From Gemmatimonadota bacterium (lineage in GTDB: Bacteria; GCA-2686955), in assembly GCA_002686955.1 (NCBI GenBank), contig NYZA01000201.1, positions 1-11,091 on the forward strand: a stretch of DNA of 11,091 nt, given 5' to 3'. This document shows, in pieces, positions 1 to 6,220 of this stretch (its first letter is position 1; each line of letters starts with the position of its first letter). Below the pieces are notes generated by a model that saw only the letters and a list, made by a program, of their open reading frames with translations, searched no databases and was not told where the DNA came from. A program made the position numbers and the translations under genes.

Positions 1-136
1 CACCACTACGCCTCCGCGTCGAACCGGCACGAAGCACCGGCAGGACAAGAACCTGCACGGTCTCGCTACGGAATCTCGTGAGATATCCGGGCTAGGAGTC
101 GACCTTGTCATATGGCGACCCGGGATCGATTCCGTG
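1..136. other. No supported gene; inverted repeat downstream of the PAP2 gene
   Basis: I see no convincing gene here. One plus-strand frame is open from base 1 to a TGA at 79-81 and could be the tail of a gene entering from the left, but its sequence shows no recognisable motif. The stretch contains a perfect 8-bp inverted repeat, ACGGAATC (68-75) and GATTCCGT (128-135), with a compact palindrome, ATCTC-GT-GAGAT (73-84), overlapping its left arm. It lies just past the stop of the PAP2 gene. A terminator role is possible, but there is no T-run, so the function is unknown. Confidence 0.3.
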
Positions 137-610
137 TCATGGCCCCAATATCTCGACCGCCACCGCGGCAACGACACCGATCGCGAATCCGCCGAGCACG
201 TCACCCACCGAATGGCGGCGCAGCACCACCCGAGAGCCACCGGTCGCCAGCGCACCCAGAATGACGATCGACGCCAGAGCCGGGCCGGCTTCCACCGCGC
301 CGATGACGATCCAGGCCATCGCCGCCGCCCTGGCCGAGTGGGCGCTGGGGAACGAAGAGGCGTCGACCTGCTCGAGCACGTTGTCGTGCACGACTCCCTC
401 GACGTGGTCGGGGCGCGGCTTGAACCAGAGCGCCTTGATCGCGTAGCTGATCGCCATCAAGAGCGCGAAGGTGAGAAGGAGATCGAGGCTGACCCGCGGA
501 TCGACCGCAAGAAAGAGGAGCCAGATGTAGCCGTAGAAGGGGGACGAGCCTAGGGCGGTAACATCGCGGGCGAGGCCCTGGATCAGATTCGCGTAGCGGT
601 CGAGAAACAT
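137..610 (-). CDS. PAP2-family membrane phosphatase
   Basis: This 157-residue protein belongs to the PAP2 (type 2 phosphatidic acid phosphatase) superfamily, whose members remove phosphate from lipid or polyprenyl phosphates at the membrane. All three family signatures are visible: K59-x6-R66-P67, P88-S-A-H91 (the usual PSGH with Ala for Gly), and S126-R127-x5-H133-x3-D137. H91 and H133 would be the catalytic histidines. Hydrophobic segments near residues 27-37, 43-60, 96-122 and 140-155 give a small polytopic protein, short for the family but complete in its active site. It begins 9 bp after the stop of the HAD hydrolase gene, so the two are probably co-transcribed. No strong Shine-Dalgarno sequence precedes the ATG. 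The substrate cannot be told from sequence; undecaprenyl pyrophosphate or a phosphatidyl phosphate are family possibilities. Confidence 0.9.
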   Translation of the reverse strand: MFLDRYANLIQGLARDVTALGSSPFYGYIWLLFLAVDPRVSLDLLLTFALLMAISYAIKALWFKPRPDHVEGVVHDNVLEQVDASSFPSAHSARAAAMAWIVIGAVEAGPALASIVILGALATGGSRVVLRRHSVGDVLGGFAIGVVAAVAVEILGP

Positions 611-619
611 TGTCGCGTT

Positions 620-1288
620 CTACGATTCGGACTGGGGAAAATGGGGCAGAATCGCGCGGAGATCGGGGCCGGGCACGGCCGCGTTCGCTACTTCGAGCAG
701 CTCGTCGCAACGGCTGTTGAAGGCGATCGAGAATCCCGCGGCCCGAGCGATCGGCACGTCGTTGAAGGCATCACCGATGAATGCGCAACGCTCTATCGTG
801 GTTCCGAAGCGTTCCGCCAGCACCTCCATCGCCCGCACCTTGCCGTCGAGATCGAAAGGTGTCGCTTGCCAGCCGGCGATCGCGCCGCTCTCGTCGAACT
901 CGATCTTGTTGGTGAAGACAGCTTCGAAAGGGTGCTCGGGAAAGAGATGATCCAAGCCGATGTCGATCGTCCCCGAGATCACGGCGAGCCGATAGCCGCG
1001 TCGCTGGAGCTCCTCGAAGGTCTCGTGTGCGCCCACAGCCGGCTCTAGATCGGAGATTGCGTCGATGATCTGCTCCCGCGTGGCACCGGCATCGCGCCAC
1101 GATCCCACATCGAGATCGACCCACTCGCCGTAGGTGATCTCCCCCGCGCGATAGGCCCGATATCGTTCGCGGTTGACCGTGAGGTCACCGACGAAATGGT
1201 CGTTCAGAACCTCCCAGATCACGAGCCCGCGAGGGTGGTGCATCAGGGTACCGTCGACATCGAAGAGGATCAGGTCGTAGGGGCGCAT
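620..1288 (-). CDS. HAD-superfamily hydrolase, SerB-like phosphatase
   Basis: This 222-residue soluble protein is a haloacid dehalogenase superfamily phosphatase. The four motifs are present: D10-V-D12-G-T (nucleophile D10, acid/base D12), S105 in the AVISG strand, K150, and G172-D173-x3-D177 for magnesium. The C-terminal FSIAFNSR strand after motif IV is characteristic of phosphoserine phosphatase-like members. The cap lies between motifs I and II (about residues 15-95), giving a C1-type layout. The natural substrate is unknown; SerB-like proteins act on phosphoserine and other small phosphomonoesters. It pairs with the PAP2 gene 9 bp downstream, so both may act in one dephosphorylation pathway (inference). 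It is separated from the upstream membrane-protein gene by 106 bp. The bases before the ATG are C-rich with no Shine-Dalgarno sequence, so the start or mode of initiation is less certain. Confidence 0.88.
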   Translation of the reverse strand: MRPYDLILFDVDGTLMHHPRGLVIWEVLNDHFVGDLTVNRERYRAYRAGEITYGEWVDLDVGSWRDAGATREQIIDAISDLEPAVGAHETFEELQRRGYRLAVISGTIDIGLDHLFPEHPFEAVFTNKIEFDESGAIAGWQATPFDLDGKVRAMEVLAERFGTTIERCAFIGDAFNDVPIARAAGFSIAFNSRCDELLEVANAAVPGPDLRAILPHFPQSES

Positions 1289-1394
1289 CGGGGGAGGGTA
1301 TCTGCCGGGAGCCTGCTACGCAAAGTCTTCGCTTCGCTCAGGGTTCCGATTGCGCTGGAATGAGCAGGGGATGGTCTCTTGAATTGTGATTCCA

Positions 1395-2390
1395 TCAGAG
1401 CAGGACCAGGCCCGAACGCGCGATCGCCACCAACGCGACCAGGGCGGAGGCGGCGAAGAGGCCCGCCGAGATCGCTACATATCGCCGTGCGATCCTCGGA
1501 AGCTCGGTTTTCATGCTCGCCGGAGGCGGACGCTGCGGCAATAGACCTGCGGCGAGGCCGAACGCCGTGCCTGCGATGAGCGGAAGGTAGATCACGTAAC
1601 CGACGTGGGAGAACTCCGGTTTGAGGATGCAGAAGGGGCAGTGATGGTGGGGATGCTCGTAGACATAGGGGGAGATCGCCGACACGGTCGCCGCGATGTC
1701 GGCCACGAAGAATAGAGCAGCCGCGAGAGCGTAGACGGCGACGGCGCGCTCGAAGCGCCGCGTGAGAATCGCCAAGCCGAGAACCACCGCCAGTCCCCCG
1801 AACAGCAGGAGCAGCGCCGGTCCCGGATCGATCGCCGCCAACTCCGCCTCGATGCTTCCGGCCTCGGCCGTGAAGAGCCTGGAGCAGCACGAGGTGATCA
1901 CATCCGCGTGAAGACCCAGAAAGTAGGTGAGCTGTAAGCCCGCCGCCGCCAGCGCGAGTGGCGCCATGGCGATCAGAAGACCGTACTTTGGGCGGGTGAG
2001 CGGGTAGTCGCGTCCCTTCAGGTCGACCCGATGGACGAGCAGCCAGAGAGTCGCCCCGAAAAACACCGCTGTTTTCATCATCAGAGCGGGAAAACCGAAG
2101 GGGTTTGCGTTCAAGGTGCCCACGGCACACATCGACCCCGCGAACATCACCGACATTCGGTCCGCATTGAAGACGAAGAGCAGCAGCGAGGCCAGCTCGA
2201 GGACCATCATCCAGACGAGGGCGGTGGAGACGAGATGGGTGCGCCGCTCCATCGCGAGCTGGCGGGCGCTTCCGCTTTCGATGTCCCAGTGGCGGAGTAC
2301 TCGAATGCCGAAGCCGGCCGCCCAAACGATGGTCGCCGAGGAGAGGCCCGATGCGAGCAGCATCGCCATGATCGGCGTGTGGAAGATCAC
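1395..2390 (-). CDS. Polytopic membrane protein with His/Cys-rich CPFC motif, last gene of NosL operon
   Basis: I do not recognise a named family for this 331-residue protein. It has about eight hydrophobic segments (roughly residues 7-27, 57-77, 104-120, 137-160, 192-210, 218-240, 263-283, 305-327). Five cysteines stand out: C88 in the S-M-C-A-V-G-T stretch, the vicinal pair C168-C169, and C251/C254 in E-H-P-H-H-H-C-P-F-C. That last loop offers four histidines and a CxxC pair, suited to binding copper or another soft metal, or to thiol-disulfide exchange. The start is a GTG whose bases overlap the stop of the ATPase gene (GTGA at 2390-2387), so translation is probably coupled. Its position as the last gene of the NosL/ABC operon suggests it works with that transporter in metal or redox handling, which is inference. 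Few other functions can be argued without homologs. Confidence 0.85.
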   Translation of the reverse strand: MIFHTPIMAMLLASGLSSATIVWAAGFGIRVLRHWDIESGSARQLAMERRTHLVSTALVWMMVLELASLLLFVFNADRMSVMFAGSMCAVGTLNANPFGFPALMMKTAVFFGATLWLLVHRVDLKGRDYPLTRPKYGLLIAMAPLALAAAGLQLTYFLGLHADVITSCCSRLFTAEAGSIEAELAAIDPGPALLLLFGGLAVVLGLAILTRRFERAVAVYALAAALFFVADIAATVSAISPYVYEHPHHHCPFCILKPEFSHVGYVIYLPLIAGTAFGLAAGLLPQRPPPASMKTELPRIARRYVAISAGLFAASALVALVAIARSGLVLL

Positions 2391-3082
2391 ACGCTTCCCT
2401 CCACGACACCGCCTTCACTGATTGTTCCGTCCTCCATCGTCACGACACGATCAACGATGTCGGCGCCGCATATGCGCGGGTCGTGGCTTGCCAAGAGCAC
2501 CGTTCTTCGCTCTTCTCGGAGCCTCTCGATGATGCGGAGGAACTGTTTGGTGAGTGAGGAATCCAGATTGGCGGTCGGCTCATCGGCGATAACGATTCGC
2601 GGATCGTTGACGAGGGCGCGAGCGATGGCGACACGCTGTGCTTCGCCGCCGGAGAGATGTTCGATCTTGGTGCCCGCTCTATTCGGAATGTCCAGCATAT
2701 CGAGCAGATCGGTCGCCCTCTCGTGGAGCCGGCCATGGTCCAGTCCCAAGGGATAGGCCGGTAACATCACATTTTCGATCGCGGTCAATCCTCGGATGAG
2801 ATTGAGGCGCTGAAAAACGAATCCGAAGGTCTTGCGGCGGACCTCGGTCATGAACCTCTCGGGCAAGCCGGAAACAACTTCACCCTCGATTCCGATCCGC
2901 CCGCTCGTCGGTCGTGCGAGGCAACCGATCAAGGTCAGAAGCGTCGTCTTGCCGGATCCACTCGGCCCCTGAAGAACAGTAGTCTTGTCGCCTTCGATCT
3001 CTAGAGCTAGCTCCCGTACGGCCCGGATTTCGTTTTCCAGTCCTTCGTTATAGACCTTCGTCACTCCCTCGAGGAAGATCAT
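2387..3082 (-). CDS. ABC transporter ATP-binding protein, LolD/MacB type
   Basis: This 231-residue protein is a complete ABC ATPase. Visible motifs are Walker A G39-PSGSGKTT (39-47), Q-loop Q91, signature LSGGEAQ (143-149), Walker B IVIADEP with catalytic E168, D-loop ANLD (171-174) and switch H200. The short form and the motif style match the LolD/MacB/FtsE class that partners FtsX-type permeases, and such a permease lies directly upstream. The start is the ATG at 3082-3080, which overlaps the permease stop as ATGA. A longer open frame reaches 3376, but it lies inside the permease gene and has no ABC homology there. The transporter would power extrusion or mechanotransmission at the cytoplasmic membrane. 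NosF-like ATPases accompany NosL in nitrous oxide reductase clusters, but this protein looks closer to LolD/MacB. Confidence 0.95.
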   Translation of the reverse strand: MIFLEGVTKVYNEGLENEIRAVRELALEIEGDKTTVLQGPSGSGKTTLLTLIGCLARPTSGRIGIEGEVVSGLPERFMTEVRRKTFGFVFQRLNLIRGLTAIENVMLPAYPLGLDHGRLHERATDLLDMLDIPNRAGTKIEHLSGGEAQRVAIARALVNDPRIVIADEPTANLDSSLTKQFLRIIERLREERRTVLLASHDPRICGADIVDRVVTMEDGTISEGGVVEGSV

Positions 3083-4224
3083 CGCATCACCATATCGGGA
3101 TCGGTAGTCGCGGCGCGCCAGATCGGCACCATCGTCGCGGCCGTGTAGGGCACGATCGTGAAAAACGCCAGTGTTGCGATCTGCAGCCCGTCGATACGAG
3201 GCACAAGCGTGAAACGGGGGAAGATGACCGCCCACCCTTTGAGGACCGGATCGAGCAGGCCCGCGGAAAAGAGAAACACATGCGCATAGGCCAAAAGGAA
3301 GCCGACGACAAAGGCGCTGAGCGAGACCAGCGCTCCCTCCCAGAGCTTCATCGCCATCACATCCCTCGTCTCCCAACCGATCGCCTTCAAGATGCCGATC
3401 TCTCGTCGCTCGTCGGACGAGAGCCCCGAGGCTTTGTCGAAAGCGAAGATGGCAAAGGCCATGATCGAAGTTCCAAGGAGCGCGAGCAACAACCCCTCGC
3501 GCCAGGAGAAGACCGACTCATAGGTGCTCAACACATCGCGCCGCGTGATGAAACGGGCATCGAGCATGGTGCGTGCGGCTTTCTCGATGATGGTGTTGAT
3601 CTCACGTGGATTGCTCACCCTCAGGGCAAGATCGGTGAAGACCCCATCGGGCAACCTGAAGAAGCGGCGGAAATCGGCCTCGGACAACAGAATCAGATCG
3701 GCACTGACGATCTGGGAGTCGGAGGAGAGGAGATCATTGACGTCCAGCTTCAAGAACTCCCCCGCCGGCGACCTCAACAGGAGGGTCTCGCCGACATCGA
3801 CGCCGCGCGCGCTGGCGACACCTTGACCGATGATCGTTTCGCCGGCCTCGAGCCGGTGCTCCCGGTCGCGGGCGGATGGAACCATCAGTGTGTAGTTGGC
3901 ATCAGAGGCCGGATCGAAGAGATAGCCCCAGAGTCGCCCTTCGGCCTCTTGAACGCCACGAAAACGCTTCAGCGTCTCCAGATACGACGCGGGGACGAGA
4001 TCGTGGCGTCCCATCACCAGCCTCTGCACCATCACTTCCGGTGCGCCCGCCAGCAAAAGCGCGGCCTCTTGGCGAATCGCATGACTGAAGAGCATCACGG
4101 AGCCGAGCAAGAAGACGACCAGCGCATAGACGGCGAAAAGCATGAGGTTCCTCGCGCGCCGCCGCATCAGCGATGAAAAAGTGAAGTCGATCAAATAGCG
4201 TTGCCTCTCGATCCAGCACCTCAT
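3079..4224 (-). CDS. FtsX-like ABC transporter permease, MacB/LolC type
   Basis: This 381-residue protein has the type VII ABC permease layout: one membrane helix near the N-terminus (about 27-49), a long extracytoplasmic domain (about 50-240), then three helices (about 243-263, 296-320, 347-368). The cytoplasmic stretch E275-I-G-I-L-K-A-I-G after the second helix is the typical FtsX coupling segment that contacts the ATPase. The extracytoplasmic part contains VGETLLLRSP, as in the MacB periplasmic core, followed by a porter-like region. Type VII systems do not usually move small solutes through the membrane; they transmit force to extract lipoproteins or drive partner proteins. It overlaps its neighbours by 4 bases on both sides (ATGA at 4224-4221 and at 3082-3079). 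Substrate is unknown; the NosL gene upstream suggests a copper-related or copper-protein-related role. Confidence 0.93.
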   Translation of the reverse strand: MRCWIERQRYLIDFTFSSLMRRRARNLMLFAVYALVVFLLGSVMLFSHAIRQEAALLLAGAPEVMVQRLVMGRHDLVPASYLETLKRFRGVQEAEGRLWGYLFDPASDANYTLMVPSARDREHRLEAGETIIGQGVASARGVDVGETLLLRSPAGEFLKLDVNDLLSSDSQIVSADLILLSEADFRRFFRLPDGVFTDLALRVSNPREINTIIEKAARTMLDARFITRRDVLSTYESVFSWREGLLLALLGTSIMAFAIFAFDKASGLSSDERREIGILKAIGWETRDVMAMKLWEGALVSLSAFVVGFLLAYAHVFLFSAGLLDPVLKGWAVIFPRFTLVPRIDGLQIATLAFFTIVPYTAATMVPIWRAATTDPDMVMR

Positions 4225-4556
4225 CGACCGGCACCTCCCTCTTCCGGACGAACAAACCCCCCCTCCCTCCGATCCCGCGTCGGAGCCACCAACGAGCCGG
4301 AGGGGAAGTGATCGAGAGAGATGGGATGATCCTGAAAGGCCGAGTGTAGATCAGCCTGCGATGGGTGGCGCGTGTAACGCGCTTCGGTGAAGAGGGCGAG
4401 ATCGGTCAGACCGAGCCGGCGCACGAGCCTCGCGGTGGCCGCCTGCTCAGGTCCCGCGCCATTCGTTGCCGATGCCGCGTGGAGCAGGGCCGTGGCCACG
4501 AGGGCGCTGGCGACGACGAAAGCCCCCGCGGCGATGCTCGATCCGCGGGTCTTCAT
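4221..4556 (-). CDS. Small exported protein of unknown family in NosL operon
   Basis: This 111-residue protein is not one I recognise. Residues 1-30 form a signal peptide or anchor: a short basic start (K2, R4) followed by a long Ala/Val/Leu run ending in H-A-A-S-A, where signal peptidase I could cut. The central part (about 41-93) looks structured, with LVRRLGLTDLALFTEARYTRHP followed by HSAFQDHPISLDHFP; the histidines (H64, H71, H77, H83) could bind metal, but this is only suggestive. The tail (94-111) is charged and Gly-rich and looks disordered. There is no cysteine. The gene is real on context: its ATG overlaps the NosL stop (ATGA at 4556-4553) and its own stop overlaps the permease start. 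An extracytoplasmic partner of NosL or of the permease's large external domain is the likeliest role. Confidence 0.78.
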   Translation of the reverse strand: MKTRGSSIAAGAFVVASALVATALLHAASATNGAGPEQAATARLVRRLGLTDLALFTEARYTRHPSQADLHSAFQDHPISLDHFPSGSLVAPTRDRREGGFVRPEEGGAGR

Positions 4557-5104
4557 GGGGTCCCGGCTTTCCCTCCACCGAGGCCGAGGAGCAGCGCCGC
4601 ATCGACCTCGTCGAATGCGACGATTCGCTCGCCCTCGTGGTCCCTCATGAACTCCTCCGCGGCGCTTCGCTCCGATAGCGGTACCAGCTCGTGGCCCATC
4701 GGGCCGAGCACATCCGAACCAGAGACGAAGAACGCCGACCGGGCATCGATCCGCTTCACCTCATAGTAGTCTGTCACTCTCACCAACTCGATCTGTTCCC
4801 CGACCCGTCCCTTGGCGTATCTCTCCATCCCCAGCATGTACTTGAAGAGGTCTTTGGGGCCATCGAAGTGCTCCGCGTGCCCATCCTTGAAGAGAATCGT
4901 AGCGGCCCATTTCGGGTACTTGGCCGGGAACATGCCGCAGACGGCGCAGCGATCATGAGGCCCCGGCGCTGGCGGATCGAACGACGCAGCGGGGAGGAGC
5001 ACGGATTCCTCCGCGGGGGCCGAGGCGGTGAGGAATAATGCGATCAGAGCGCCGAACAGGATGTGGACCGTTGCGATCAACTCTCTTCGGTTCTTCGTTT
5101 TCAT
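4553..5104 (-). CDS. NosL family copper-binding protein
   Basis: This 183-residue protein has the NosL signature: R-C53-A-V-C56-G-M58 followed by F-P-A-K-Y-P-K-W, then F-K-D-G and H-F-D-G-P, and the C-terminal S-G-S-D-V-L-G-P-M136-G block. NosL proteins bind Cu(I) and help deliver copper, classically to the CuZ site of nitrous oxide reductase. Residues 1-31 form a signal peptide (basic start, hydrophobic core, T-A-S-A end). No lipobox cysteine is seen, so it may be soluble or anchored rather than a lipoprotein like classical NosL. The start is supported by GGAG at 5116-5113, eight bases upstream. It heads a five-gene operon without nosZ, so copper supply to another enzyme or copper sensing/export is more likely than denitrification. 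A perfect inverted repeat in its leader includes the ribosome binding site. Confidence 0.9.
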   Translation of the reverse strand: MKTKNRRELIATVHILFGALIALFLTASAPAEESVLLPAASFDPPAPGPHDRCAVCGMFPAKYPKWAATILFKDGHAEHFDGPKDLFKYMLGMERYAKGRVGEQIELVRVTDYYEVKRIDARSAFFVSGSDVLGPMGHELVPLSERSAAEEFMRDHEGERIVAFDEVDAALLLGLGGGKAGTP

Positions 5105-5108
5105 CTCG

Positions 5109-5154
5109 TACGCTCCATGCGGCGAACACTCCTTCCTGGATCATCTGGAGCGTA
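5109..5154 (-). promoter_or_regulatory. 9-bp inverted repeat over the NosL-gene ribosome binding site
   Basis: TACGCTCCA (5109-5117) and TGGAGCGTA (5146-5154) are perfect reverse complements separated by 28 bases. On the minus strand the downstream arm contains the GGAG that serves the NosL gene, so a hairpin in the mRNA would mask the ribosome binding site. The same arm contains an ATG that opens a five-codon reading frame, M-E-R-T-R, whose TGA overlaps the NosL start as ATGA, like the junctions within the operon. The function as an RNA switch or protein operator is inferred; the symmetry is seen directly. Confidence 0.45.
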
Positions 5155-5179
5155 GCACTTCCGGCCCCCGGGGGGGCGA

Positions 5180-5800
5180 TCAGCCCATCCGCCGCACTCC
5201 GAATCCCAAGAACTCCACCTTGCCGCTGACGTAGTGATCCTTGCATTTCTCTTCGGAACAGTAGTCGGTGCTCAAGTACTTCTTGCGCGAATCCGGAAAC
5301 ACCGTTGCCACCTGTGCGTCCTCCCCCATCTTCGCCGCCACCTGCAAGGCCCCGATCAGATTCGCCCCCGACGAGATCCCTATCGGCAAGCCCAGCTCCG
5401 CCGCCACTCGCTACGCCATCAAGATAGCATCGCCGTCCCAAACGTCGACGATCTCATCGAGCCACTCGAGATCGAGGATCGATGGAACGAACTCGTCCGA
5501 GATCCCTTGGATCCGATGGTTGCCCACCTTCTTGCCGGTTCGCATCGTCGGTGAGTTCGCCGGCCCGAGCGGGTGAATCGCTACACTTTCGTCCATCCGC
5601 TCGCGCAGATGGCGCCCAACACCCATCACGGTTTCTCCCGTACCCACACCCGCGACGAAGGCCGCGGGCGCCACGTCTCGCTCGGCCATTTGAGCGACGA
5701 TTTCGGGACCGGTGCCATGATAGTGGGCTTCGATATTGGCTCGGTTGTCGAATTGGTGAGGCAGGAACACCCCACTCCTCGATTCCGCGAAGAGGGTGGC
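5180..5800 (-). pseudogene. Cysteine synthase family pseudogene (C-terminal part, in-frame TAG)
   Basis: Read from about 5800 downward, this encodes the C-terminal half of a PLP-dependent cysteine synthase (CysK-like, fold type II). Recognisable blocks are FLPHQFDN-x-ANIEAHY, TGPEI, VGTGETVMGVGRHL (the Gly-rich phosphate loop, with one Gly changed to Glu), PANSP, HRIQGISDEFVP, DAILMA, GISSGAN and KKYLSTDYC. The frame is cut by an in-frame TAG at 5413-5411 just after DAILMA, exactly where homologs usually have Gln or Arg, so a single C-to-T change of CAG would explain it. The N-terminal half, with the PLP-binding lysine, is absent; upstream sequence is the toxin-antitoxin remnant. The last 28 residues have the form typical of the longer cysteine synthase branch (DYCSEEKCKDHY, ending near VEFLGF). 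The fragment should be non-functional. Confidence 0.85.
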
Positions 5801-5947
5801 CCGATCGATGCTGCCCAAAAACCACGAAGCGAAGGCCAATCTCTCCCGCTATTACGACGCCGCGCGGCGAACGGGTGGTGATCTGCAAGCGAAACGCGCC
5901 CGCGGTGGAGTTGGTCGCGATCGAGGAGCCGCGAAGAGCCGGCGGTC
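5796..5947 (+). pseudogene. Phd/YefM-type antitoxin remnant, frameshifted
   Basis: Two adjacent plus-strand frames together give a Phd-like antitoxin. The frame starting at the ATG of 5796 (or 5808) reads N-H-E-A-K-A-N-L-S-R-Y-Y-D-A-A, the N-terminal DNA-binding part. After about 5866 the homology jumps by one base to G-E-R-V-V-I-C-K-R-N-A-P-A-V-E-L-V-A-I-E-E-P-R, the strand-turn-strand and end of the domain. This matches the usual Phd pattern of an EAK-x-NLS block followed by GE-x-VVI and PVAELV. The frameshift lies in a G/C-rich stretch near 5860-5870. The C-terminal toxin-binding tail is missing, and PIN toxin sequence follows at once. Family identity is my reading of the motifs; no homology search was run. 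Confidence 0.7.
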
Positions 5948-6040
5948 GCGCTCTTCGAATCGGCCGACACCGAGCTCTTCCTGTCCGCGGTATCGGCCTG
6001 GGAGATCCATGTCAAGCGTGCGCTCGGCAAGCTGACGTTT
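5933..6040 (+). pseudogene. PIN-domain (VapC-type) toxin fragment
   Basis: In a third plus-strand frame the sequence reads E-E-P-A-V-A-L-F-E-S-A-D-T-E-L-F-L-S-A-V-S-A-W-E-I followed by H-V-K-R-A-L-G-K-L. This is the central segment of PIN-domain toxins of the VapC group, in which the Glu of S-A-x-S-x-W-E-I is a metal-binding acidic residue. The N-terminal part with the first catalytic Asp (usually L-D-T-H) is missing, and so is a convincing C-terminal acidic motif after about 6040, although the frame stays open. The fragment directly follows the antitoxin remnant, as expected for an antitoxin-toxin pair from which the gene junction was deleted. It cannot encode a working ribonuclease. Confidence 0.68.
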
Positions 6041-6220
6041 CGATATAAGCGTGAGATCCTCGACGAGAGGACTGCGCACTGGCGGGCGGAGAGCCGTCGT
6101 TCCTGGCCAGGCAAGCCCAGCGGCTCCTCTCGGGGCGAACTTCCCGCCCCTGCGTGCCCGCGAGGCGACACTGGTCGGCGCGCCGACTTATCTTCGCTCG
6201 AAACAGCGAATCGCGCCTCT

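Noticed and set aside
1-81. Tail of a coding sequence entering from the left edge
   Set aside because: The plus-strand frame is open to a TGA at 79-81, but 26 codons without a motif are not enough to support a gene.
1289-1394. Terminator or promoter between the membrane protein and the HAD gene
   Set aside because: I found repeated GCGAAG-like words but no stable hairpin with a T-run and no clear -35/-10 pair.
1270-2418. Minus-strand frame of 382 codons overlapping the polytopic membrane protein
   Set aside because: Its product is an Arg/Pro/Gly-rich shadow. The alternative frame gives eight hydrophobic segments and the operon-style start overlap.
3083-3376. N-terminal extension of the ABC ATPase frame
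   Set aside because: It is antiparallel-free but lies wholly within the permease gene in another frame, has no ABC homology, and the ATG at 3082 forms the same 4-base overlap as the other operon junctions.
3280-4176. Long plus-strand open frame of 298 codons
   Set aside because: It lies opposite the FtsX-type permease gene, which has clear membrane helices and a coupling motif. The plus-strand product is charged, low in hydrophobic residues and motif-free, as expected of a shadow frame in GC-rich DNA.
4553-5104. Assignment of the operon to nitrous oxide reduction
   Set aside because: No NosZ, NosD, NosR or NosY-type gene is present in the window, and the permease is of the MacB/LolC class.
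5411-5413. TAG in the cysteine synthase read as a recoded codon (readthrough or a non-standard amino acid)
   Set aside because: The gene also lacks its N-terminal half with the PLP lysine and has a changed phosphate loop, so simple decay explains the stop. No recoding signal is visible.
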